From: a virus
Length of the DNA stretch: 20,257 nucleotides
Virus record (IMG/VR): IMGVR_UViG_3300042503_001890
Location: 1 to 20,257 of that record
Strand: one strand, 5' to 3'
Shown: piece by piece, positions 13,357-19,725 of the stretch
How the letters are laid out: each line of letters opens with the position of its first letter
Numbering within the stretch: position 1 is the first letter of the stretch
Program-made: the position numbers and the translations under genes
Notes under the pieces: generated by a model
What the model was told of the DNA's origin: nothing
The model's database searches: none
The model's input: the letters and a program-made list of their open reading frames with translations, nothing else

Positions 13357-14852
13357 TGAATGACGAAGAATACTTTGCTGCATTGGCTCAACGAATGGCT
13401 CCGTTTGAGTCGCTCGATGCGAACGACCTTGAAAAAGCGAAGCAGTCGTTTGGCGGTGACCGCTCTGCTGCAGGGCGTCATGCCGCCCAAATCAGATGGG
13501 GTAAGAAATCCCCCGATTTTGACCCGCTCTCAGTCAAAGAGATGGGCACCAACGAAATGGAGCAATACCTTGATTCTTTGTATCCATTTCCTGACGATGA
13601 GGATTACCCATTCACCTCGGGTCATGAAGCAGCAATCAAGGAATACACCGATGAAGGCTGGGCAATCAACGGCGCCCTGCGAGGGCAAGCCAACGAAGGT
13701 GTAGTCATTCGACCCTATTCAACGGTCGGTCAAATGGATTCCGCTTTTGATGCTGCAGGACCGATAGACAAGGCGATTGTTTTGCACCGTGGTTTGGACC
13801 TCAAATCCTTTACCGAGGATGGCAAGGCAACGATTGCTTTCTTCGACGGGATGAAAGTCGGTCAGTCCTTCAGCGACCCAGCGTTCGGTTCAACCACGGC
13901 AAGTTCCAAAGTCGCTAATGAGTTCGGCGCTAGAAGCCGAATCAGAATGAAAATTGTGTGTCCAGAAGGCAGCAAAGTCCTGCCCATCAACACAATGCTT
14001 GGCACCAAACATTCCTACGCAGGCGAGAAAGAGGTTCTCCTTCCCCGTAACACCCGTATGCGATTGGTCAAGAGACAAGTCGGCGAGTGGGAGAACATGG
14101 GTGGCGAGGGTCTCACATTGACCTTTGTGGTGGAACCAACTGGTGGAGTTCAAAAAGCCCGTGAGCGTCGTTTTGGGTCACGGTCTGAAGCAGCCCAGTA
14201 CGCAGCGCAGGTCCGCTGGGGCAACCGAGGAGGAGAAACCCCAGCGTTCGACCCATCAACGGTTCCGCTTAGTTCAAGAGATGACGCCAACGCCGTTCTG
14301 GATGCGATGTACCCAGAAGGCTCAGTCGGCATTTTGAATGGCACTGAAAAGGGTGCAGTTGTCGAATACCAGTTGAGGGGCGGTTCGGTTAACGCTGAAC
14401 TTCGTGACGGAAATGACAAAATAGCCGTTGTGGGTTTCGTGGACCGTGCCTTTGAAGCAGCCGTACCGCTGCCAACGGACATGGTCTTTCACCGTGGAAT
14501 CGACATCGCTCGAAACAGAGATGGCAAAAAAGCCGTAGAGTTCTTCCAACAAGTGCAAGTTGGCGAATCTTTCTCGGATAAAGGGTTCACATCAACCTCA
14601 ACAGACAAACCGTTGGCTAAACAATGGGGTTCAATTACTGGAGTACGCCTCGAAATCGTGGTCAGAAAAGGTGAAAAAGTTTTGCCGATGAATCCTATTC
14701 TGGGTAAAAGAAGTATGCACAGGTCGGAACATGAGGTATTATTACCTCGTGGAAGAAAGTTCAAAGTGTGGGGAATCAGCGAAGAGCCAAACCTCTACAG
14801 CGGTAGAAACCGTCCCGAATACACACGAATCATTAAGGTGGTAATGGAATGA
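13353..14852 (+). CDS. Tandem ADP-ribosyltransferase protein with two tags
   Basis: The protein of 499 residues contains two complete tag-plus-ADP-ribosyltransferase units. Unit 1 has tag copy 4 (30-50), LHRGLDL (R146), GSTTASSKVANEF (S180-T-T) and GEKEVLLPR (E225-K-E227). Unit 2 has tag copy 5 (about 271-290), FHRGIDI (R381), FTSTSTDKPLAKQWG (S414-T-S416) and SEHEVLLPRGRKF (E459-H-E461). Arg, STS and ExE are the signature of arginine-specific mono-ADP-ribosyltransferases (ADPrib_exo_Tox class), and both units retain it. The two halves are clearly homologous (VLPIN/VLPMN, ML/IL-G before ExE), implying duplication. The target is unknown. The start is ATG 13353 overlapping the previous stop; ATG 13356 is equally possible. 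Confidence 0.85.
   Translation: MMNDEEYFAALAQRMAPFESLDANDLEKAKQSFGGDRSAAGRHAAQIRWGKKSPDFDPLSVKEMGTNEMEQYLDSLYPFPDDEDYPFTSGHEAAIKEYTDEGWAINGALRGQANEGVVIRPYSTVGQMDSAFDAAGPIDKAIVLHRGLDLKSFTEDGKATIAFFDGMKVGQSFSDPAFGSTTASSKVANEFGARSRIRMKIVCPEGSKVLPINTMLGTKHSYAGEKEVLLPRNTRMRLVKRQVGEWENMGGEGLTLTFVVEPTGGVQKARERRFGSRSEAAQYAAQVRWGNRGGETPAFDPSTVPLSSRDDANAVLDAMYPEGSVGILNGTEKGAVVEYQLRGGSVNAELRDGNDKIAVVGFVDRAFEAAVPLPTDMVFHRGIDIARNRDGKKAVEFFQQVQVGESFSDKGFTSTSTDKPLAKQWGSITGVRLEIVVRKGEKVLPMNPILGKRSMHRSEHEVLLPRGRKFKVWGISEEPNLYSGRNRPEYTRIIKVVME
13440..13502 (+). repeat. Tag motif copy 4
   Basis: This encodes KQS then FGGDRSAAGRHAAQIRWG. His replaces the usual Tyr. It precedes the first ADP-ribosyltransferase domain. 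Confidence 0.9.
14163..14222 (+). repeat. Tag motif copy 5
   Basis: This encodes ERR then FGSRSEAAQYAAQVRWG, a short form. It lies between the two ADP-ribosyltransferase domains. Confidence 0.9.
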
Positions 14853-15013
14853 GCAAAGAAAACTTTCAATACGACGGGCTTCTCGGTCTGACATTCATTG
14901 ATGAGGACGGCAACGAAATGCCCGCAGCCGATGCGATGAACCTCAGGAAAGCCGATTCCAATGATGAGCGTGACGCTGCTCGTCAGCGGTGGGCAGAACA
15001 ACAAGAATCTTGA
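14849..15013 (+). CDS. Small charged hypothetical protein, 54 residues
   Basis: The frame begins MSKENFQYDGLLGLTFIDED and ends in a charged helix (SNDERDAARQRWAEQQES). It overlaps the preceding stop by four bases (ATGA), the coupling seen throughout this operon, which supports it as real. No tag motif and no known domain is present. A small chaperone or immunity role for the preceding ADP-ribosyltransferase is conceivable from position alone. Confidence 0.55.
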   Translation: MSKENFQYDGLLGLTFIDEDGNEMPAADAMNLRKADSNDERDAARQRWAEQQES

Positions 15014-15061
15014 CCGTCCTCTAGTACGGCTTTACTACGGTTGGGTCGGTACGATACAGCA

Positions 15062-16375
15062 GTGGACGAAATCGACGACCTGACTCCCCGCCAACAGGCT
15101 CACTATCAGGCGCTAGAGATAATCGTTGATGCGTTTGGCTTATTTGACCAGTCAAGCGGTCCAGACGGCGCCCATTACATCCCTGAAAACGAAAACCCTT
15201 TTGCTGAAGAGGGTCTCATGTGTGCCAACTGTTGCTTCTACGAAGGCGGACAAGCATGTGAAATCGTTGAAGGGCAGATTGAGCCGATGGCTCTCTGCAA
15301 ACTCTGGGTCATCAAAGCAGACCTAATCGAAGAGGACATCCAAAAGGCTTCCTACACCCCTCCAGAAGCCGTCAGTAACGCCGCAAAGCAGGCACTGAAG
15401 TGGATAGCCGACGGTCAGGCTGGCGACGGTTTCACGGCTACAGGACGCTACAGAGCAGAAACCCTCGCTGCTGGCGAAGCGGTAAGTCTGGACACAATCA
15501 AGCGGATGAACTCATACTTTGCCCGCCACGAAGTGGACAAACAGGGCGAAGGCTGGGACAGTTCTTCAGACCAATACCCATCGGCAGGTCGTGTGGCATG
15601 GGCTGCATGGGGCGGCGACGCTGGCTGGACTTGGGCTAAATCAGTGCTTAACTCTGAATCAGTTGAAAAGCGCCAGTTTGGGTCCCGTTCCGCAGCGGGC
15701 AGTTACGCAGCACAGGTTCGATGGGGACGCAGAGGCGGCGATGCGACTGCACCTTCAAAGACAATCAGCAAAGACCAAGTTCCCTCTTATGTGAAAAGCC
15801 TTGTTTCTGGCGACGGCACCGAGGACCTCGGAGAGGTTCAAATCGCTGGCACTCCTTTCTTTGCCGAACAGAGAGGCACCAAAGACCGTGAGGACATGCC
15901 TCAGGTCCCCACAGCCCGCAAAGCCGAATTCATTGCAGATGTCGAAAGCCAAGGTTTGACGGTGTCCCATGAATCAGTGGACCCAGCCACCTTGAAGGCA
16001 ACTCAAAGAAACATCAACGGTAAATCTTCCGCTGAAATCCTCGGCAGAGAATCAGCCAGAGGAGATAAAGCGTTCTCGGCAGACCCAGTCGGGTCAATCG
16101 TTGTTTCTTCAGATGGTTTCGTCATGGACGGTCACCACCGTTGGGCTGGCGCAGCCCTCGGTTCGACCATGCGACCAACAAAGATTTCCATCATCAGAAT
16201 CGGCGCACCACAAAAAGAACTTTTGAATGTGATGGATAAATGGGGCAGTGAAAACGGTATTCCCCGCCGTGGCTTCGGAGACCAGTCTTACACCGTAGGT
16301 AAGGCACTGGTATTTGCTGAAGCATGTGAATTAGCCTTGGCTGCTCAGAAGGAGTTCCTCGATGCCAACAATTAA
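15062..16375 (+). CDS. Tagged protein with Cys cluster, phage head-module domain and ParB-like fold
   Basis: The protein of 437 residues has four parts. Residues 50-85 carry C54-x2-C57-x8-C66-x12-C79 in the context CANCCFYEGG...CKLW, reminiscent of high-potential iron-sulfur proteins (C-x2-C-FY...C...C-x-x-W). Residues about 98-195 (YTPPEAVSNAAKQALKWIAD through FARHEVDK to GRVAWAAWGGDAGWTWA) match a domain I recall from many phage head-gene proteins. Tag copy 6 is at 203-222. The C-terminal part has GFVMDGHHRWAGAAL (D356-G-H-H-R360), typical of the ParB/sulfiredoxin-like fold, some members of which are nucleases or kinases. The start is uncertain: GTG 15062 has TACGAT six bases upstream, suiting leaderless initiation, while TTG 15041 would add seven residues. 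Neither has a good ribosome binding site. Confidence 0.7.
   Translation: MDEIDDLTPRQQAHYQALEIIVDAFGLFDQSSGPDGAHYIPENENPFAEEGLMCANCCFYEGGQACEIVEGQIEPMALCKLWVIKADLIEEDIQKASYTPPEAVSNAAKQALKWIADGQAGDGFTATGRYRAETLAAGEAVSLDTIKRMNSYFARHEVDKQGEGWDSSSDQYPSAGRVAWAAWGGDAGWTWAKSVLNSESVEKRQFGSRSAAGSYAAQVRWGRRGGDATAPSKTISKDQVPSYVKSLVSGDGTEDLGEVQIAGTPFFAEQRGTKDREDMPQVPTARKAEFIADVESQGLTVSHESVDPATLKATQRNINGKSSAEILGRESARGDKAFSADPVGSIVVSSDGFVMDGHHRWAGAALGSTMRPTKISIIRIGAPQKELLNVMDKWGSENGIPRRGFGDQSYTVGKALVFAEACELALAAQKEFLDANN
15668..15727 (+). repeat. Tag motif copy 6
   Basis: This encodes KRQ then FGSRSAAGSYAAQVRWG, a short form. It sits between the head-module domain and the ParB-like domain. Confidence 0.9.
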
Positions 16376-18383
16376 CAACCTCGTTGCCCAAGCCCAATCA
16401 TGGATTGACGGCACCCTTCAGTGGGACGACATGGACCCAACCGTCCAGACAGTCATCGACGAACTAATCGCTGAAGAAGAAGGCGTTGAAAAGGGTGACC
16501 CAACTTCCAGCGGAGTCCATGTAGACGGCGTCAACTGGAAAACACCTCAAAAGAAGAAGAAGCCCGCCGCAGATGCGATGGACCTGATTCACAAAGCCAA
16601 CGAAGAACAAAAGTTCACTCTCGGTCCTTGGTACATCCCTAACAAAGAAGATGCCCACGGCGAATGGTCAGACGCTGACGAACTCCAGAAGGCTCTCTGG
16701 GACTATGTCCGCCTTGGTGACCGTGACATCCGCCTTCAGCACAACACAGACATCGTGGCGGGCGAATGGGTCGAAGCCATGTCTTTCCCTGTCCCCGTAA
16801 CCCTAAACATGAAGAAGGCACAGGGCGATTCGAAGGAAGTGACCTACCCAGCGGGCACCGTTTTCCTCGGGGTCAAGTGGAACGACTGGGCTTGGGACAT
16901 GGTCAAGGAAAACAAAATCACAGGATTCTCTATCGGCGGCTCAGCAGCCCGTGTCGAAATGGGCATCCCCACAGACAGCGGTTTTGGCGGTGTCATCAAG
17001 AACCGTTTCTCAACCGCCAGTGTTGCTGCAGAATACGCAGAGCAGTTAAAGGCTCAGCGGACCGCTGCACAGAAGGAAGCAATTCCTTTCAGTGAACAAT
17101 TGAAGGACGCAGTCCGCAATCTCATCAGTGGCGTTCCTGCCGAAATTGTTGAGCCACAGCCCGAGCCAGAAGTGTCAAAGTCGATTGTCATCGACGGAGT
17201 CAAGTATGCGATTGTTCCATTGTCGAAATCGTTCAAGGACAAGGTGTTCAATGTCGCTGGTTTGTACGGCGAGGACGGCTCGGTCGCAATTGTCCGCACC
17301 GACGGAGAGCGTTTCTGGGCATCTGGCTCAAAGCGCCTTGAATCACTTCCTTTCGAAAAGGCTCAATACGCCTTTGCCGAGGTAGCAAAAGCAAAGCGCA
17401 AGTTCGGCGGCGACCGCTCGGCAGCAGGAAAGTATGCCGCTCAGGTTCGTTGGGGTCGCAAGCGCCTCCCAGACGGCGAAGCAATAGATGCGATGGGTGG
17501 GGCAGGCTCTCTAGCACCGCCTTCAACACTTGAGGGCATGATTCTCGGTAGCACAAAATTTGGCGCTGCAAGTCTTGTTACCCATTGTGACCTTGACGCT
17601 GTAGCGGCTGACATGCAGGCGGCTGGACTTAAAGAGCCAACTGCTGACATGTATTACAAGCATTTGACACCAGAGCGTCAAGCGGCTTGGGATGGTGCAA
17701 TCGCTGAGAAGTTAGACGGTGTCCCTGTTAACCCAGATGGTCCAAATGCCTACATGATGGGCGGCGGCGGCGCATCAGGAAAGAGCAGTGCTATTAGAGA
17801 TGGCGTTGTTTCTGTACCGAACGCTGACCCATCTAGCGGACCAGTTAAGGCAGTGGATGTAAACCCAGACTCGGCTAAGACACAAATTACTGGGTACAAC
17901 TCGATGGTTGCAGCAAAGGACTCACGAGCCGCTAACTTCCATCACGAGGAATCATCACAAATTGCAGCACTCACGGGAGCAGCGGGTCTACGCCAAGGCT
18001 CGGACCTTGTGGTTGACGGCGTTGCAAATAACGGCGCAGCAAAAACAATGGGCAAAGCAGACGGCTACCGTGCTATGGGCGCCAAGCGTGTTGAACTCCA
18101 TGTGGTCACAGTCGACATTGATACAGCCCGCAGCCGAAATGTAACAAGAGCGGCAAAAACAGGTCGTTTGGTTGATGACACTGCTTTGGTAGGCGGACAT
18201 AAGGGCGTCTCCAAGAACTTCGAGACCTACGCAAGTTCTGGCAAATGGGACACGATTACGGTGATTGACACAAACGGTCCTACGAAGAAAATCTTTGAGA
18301 TAACCCCTAGCGGAGGACGAAAGATTCTTGACGCTGCTGCATACAAGACATTCATCGACAAGCAGAATTACTCAGGAAAGTAA
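16362..18383 (+). CDS. XkdF-like prohead protease fused to a zeta-toxin-like kinase
   Basis: The protein of 673 residues begins with an XkdF-like serine protease domain (about 84-200): FTLGPWYIPNKEDAHGEWSD, LQHNTD (H127), GEWVEAMSFP and KITGFSIGGSA (S190), where H127 and S190 are likely catalytic. Such proteases trim head proteins during maturation. A linker with a small beta-rich part leads to tag copy 7 (345-365). The C-terminus is a P-loop domain: GGGGASGKSS (467-476, K474), VDVNPD (D503), HHEESSQIA (527-535) and a later TGRLVDD, the order seen in zeta toxins, which phosphorylate UDP-N-acetylglucosamine to block cell-wall synthesis. No epsilon-type antitoxin is evident. AAGGAG precedes ATG 16362, which overlaps the upstream gene by 14 bases. 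The fusion is unusual. Confidence 0.8.
   Translation: MPTINNLVAQAQSWIDGTLQWDDMDPTVQTVIDELIAEEEGVEKGDPTSSGVHVDGVNWKTPQKKKKPAADAMDLIHKANEEQKFTLGPWYIPNKEDAHGEWSDADELQKALWDYVRLGDRDIRLQHNTDIVAGEWVEAMSFPVPVTLNMKKAQGDSKEVTYPAGTVFLGVKWNDWAWDMVKENKITGFSIGGSAARVEMGIPTDSGFGGVIKNRFSTASVAAEYAEQLKAQRTAAQKEAIPFSEQLKDAVRNLISGVPAEIVEPQPEPEVSKSIVIDGVKYAIVPLSKSFKDKVFNVAGLYGEDGSVAIVRTDGERFWASGSKRLESLPFEKAQYAFAEVAKAKRKFGGDRSAAGKYAAQVRWGRKRLPDGEAIDAMGGAGSLAPPSTLEGMILGSTKFGAASLVTHCDLDAVAADMQAAGLKEPTADMYYKHLTPERQAAWDGAIAEKLDGVPVNPDGPNAYMMGGGGASGKSSAIRDGVVSVPNADPSSGPVKAVDVNPDSAKTQITGYNSMVAAKDSRAANFHHEESSQIAALTGAAGLRQGSDLVVDGVANNGAAKTMGKADGYRAMGAKRVELHVVTVDIDTARSRNVTRAAKTGRLVDDTALVGGHKGVSKNFETYASSGKWDTITVIDTNGPTKKIFEITPSGGRKILDAAAYKTFIDKQNYSGK
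16998..17051 (+). repeat. Degenerate tag-like segment inside the protease
   Basis: The residues KNRFSTASVAAEYAEQLK (213-230) resemble copy 2 (KFSTRTEAAQYAARI) but lack the terminal RWG. The segment lies just after the XkdF-like domain. This may be an eroded copy, or chance similarity of an Ala-rich helix. Confidence 0.4.
17394..17456 (+). repeat. Tag motif copy 7
   Basis: This encodes KRK then FGGDRSAAGKYAAQVRWG, a full-length form close to consensus. It links the protease half to the zeta-like kinase half. Confidence 0.9.
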
Positions 18384-18389
18384 AGAATT

Positions 18390-18626
18390 ATGGAAATGGA
18401 TTATGAACTGCTTCGCCGCTATGCGGGCATGCAAGAAGGCAAAATAACTTTGGACCAAGCCAAAACAATGGGGTTTGTCCAAGACGCCAACGACGAGTTG
18501 CTGTACGAAGAAGCAGGAAAAAACACTGCACTGTATTTGGCTGGACAACAAGACACAGAAATCGCAAGTCCTGTTATGGACATGGCGCTCGTGGACGAAA
18601 TCCTTGCTCGAATTAAGGCGATGTGA
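18390..18626 (+). CDS. Hypothetical helical protein, 78 residues
   Basis: The protein begins MEMDYELLRRYAGMQEGKIT and is mostly acidic helix (LDQAKTMGFVQDANDELLYE, ALVDEILARIKAM). No tag motif or known domain is present. It follows the protease-kinase gene by six bases and its stop overlaps the next ATG by one base (TGATG). By position it could partner the zeta-like domain as an acidic antitoxin-type protein, but I see no epsilon signature. Confidence 0.6.
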   Translation: MEMDYELLRRYAGMQEGKITLDQAKTMGFVQDANDELLYEEAGKNTALYLAGQQDTEIASPVMDMALVDEILARIKAM

Positions 18627-19213
18627 TGGACAACGCCGACCTTCGGCTCCTTTATGCGTTGCACCATTCCGCTTTGGAAATCGTTTCCGAGCGTGAATGG
18701 ATTGGCGTCATCGACGAAGTCCGCAAAGCGGGCAGTGTTCTCAAGGTTGAGGGCTACGCCCAGATAGTTCTCCAGAAGGCTGCACAGCGTCAATCTTTCG
18801 GCGGTAACCGTTCTGCCGCAGGAGCCTACGCAGCAAGCGTCAGGTGGGGTAAGAGGGGCAAAGGAGGGACTTCTGATGGTGCAGTAGCAACATCGAATCC
18901 TGCTGGTGCTGGCGAAACCATGAACATGGAAAAGATTGGCGAGACACACTCGGCAGCAATCGCCGCTGTAGGTGCCGATTCCCCCGCTGGAAGAGAACTG
19001 GTCGTCGCCCAGAAAGAAGTCAAGGCTGCATCAAAGGCTGATGTGAATGGCGATGCGTTCGGTGCTTGGAACCTTGCATCGGCAGCAGAGTTCCGTGTCC
19101 GCCCTTTGGCAGAGGCTCGAGGCGCTAAAGGAGCCGTGAAGCGCCTGCATGAAATGCTCAAGCGGTTGGTTGTTGATTACACCGACGCTTTCTACGCAGA
19201 GGCAGCAGCATGA
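18626..19213 (+). CDS. Tagged protein with helical C-terminal domain, 195 residues
   Basis: An N-terminal helical module (1-50, MDNADLRLLYALHHSALEIV...EVRKAGSVLKVEGYA) precedes tag copy 8 (55-75), a Gly/Ser/Ala linker (about 76-105) and a C-terminal helical domain (ETHSAAIAAVGADSPAGREL...KRLHEMLKRLVVDY). The N-terminal module resembles those of the two following genes, with diverged sequence but the same size and a conserved KAG. No enzyme motif is seen. The start is ATG 18626 sharing a base with the previous stop; an in-frame GTG lies directly before it. Confidence 0.7.
   Translation: MDNADLRLLYALHHSALEIVSEREWIGVIDEVRKAGSVLKVEGYAQIVLQKAAQRQSFGGNRSAAGAYAASVRWGKRGKGGTSDGAVATSNPAGAGETMNMEKIGETHSAAIAAVGADSPAGRELVVAQKEVKAASKADVNGDAFGAWNLASAAEFRVRPLAEARGAKGAVKRLHEMLKRLVVDYTDAFYAEAAA
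18788..18850 (+). repeat. Tag motif copy 8
   Basis: This encodes RQS then FGGNRSAAGAYAASVRWG. From F to G it is identical in amino acids to copy 10 although 11 of 18 codons differ. Confidence 0.9.
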
Positions 19214-19725
19214 ACTACGCCGATGAAATTGTCCTGAAAACTCTCCAGCCACACATGACCAATTACGGCTATGAGTATGTCGTTGAACAGGTCGAAAAGG
19301 CGGGTGGCATCAGAAACCTCACAGATGTCGTCGCTTCCATGGAACTTCAAATGGCAAAGCGTAAGTTCGGAAACCGTTCGGCTGCTGGACAATACGCAGC
19401 CCAAGTTCGATGGTCTGGAAAACGCCCAGAAATGCTTCTTCCTGAAGGCGGTGTTTCCTACCGCTCCGCCATGGTCGGCGGTAAAGACATCCAGTTCAAA
19501 GTTGCGGAAACAACCGCTGGTTCTATTTCCTCTGGTCAAATCATCTCGACAGGCGCTAACAGGGTTCCCGAGCGTGTTGTCGGAATCAAGAGCCAAGGTG
19601 ACCGCCTGATGATTACCACTAAGAAACTAGACAGCACAACCCGTTCCCAGACCGACATCGCTGCTAACGCAAAGGTCAAGTTGTGGACTTCACAGGATGG
19701 TTCACTAGAAAACACGGGTGGGTAA
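19210..19725 (+). CDS. Tagged protein with small beta-rich C-terminal domain, 171 residues
   Basis: The N-terminal helical module (1-47, MNYADEIVLKTLQPHMTNYG...QVEKAGGIRNLTDVV) is the same type as the next gene's MNQSDIIVLESLKPHMSDFV. Tag copy 9 is at 50-69. The rest (YRSAMVGGKDIQFKVAETTA, ERVVGIKSQGDRLMITTKKL) looks like a compact beta barrel with alternating strands; no family is recognised. ATGA overlap with the upstream gene and a one-base overlap (TAATG) with the downstream gene indicate coupled translation. Confidence 0.7.
   Translation: MNYADEIVLKTLQPHMTNYGYEYVVEQVEKAGGIRNLTDVVASMELQMAKRKFGNRSAAGQYAAQVRWSGKRPEMLLPEGGVSYRSAMVGGKDIQFKVAETTAGSISSGQIISTGANRVPERVVGIKSQGDRLMITTKKLDSTTRSQTDIAANAKVKLWTSQDGSLENTGG
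19357..19416 (+). repeat. Tag motif copy 9
   Basis: This encodes KRK then FGNRSAAGQYAAQVRWS, a short form. It is the only copy with Ser in place of the final Gly; GKR follows. Confidence 0.85.
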
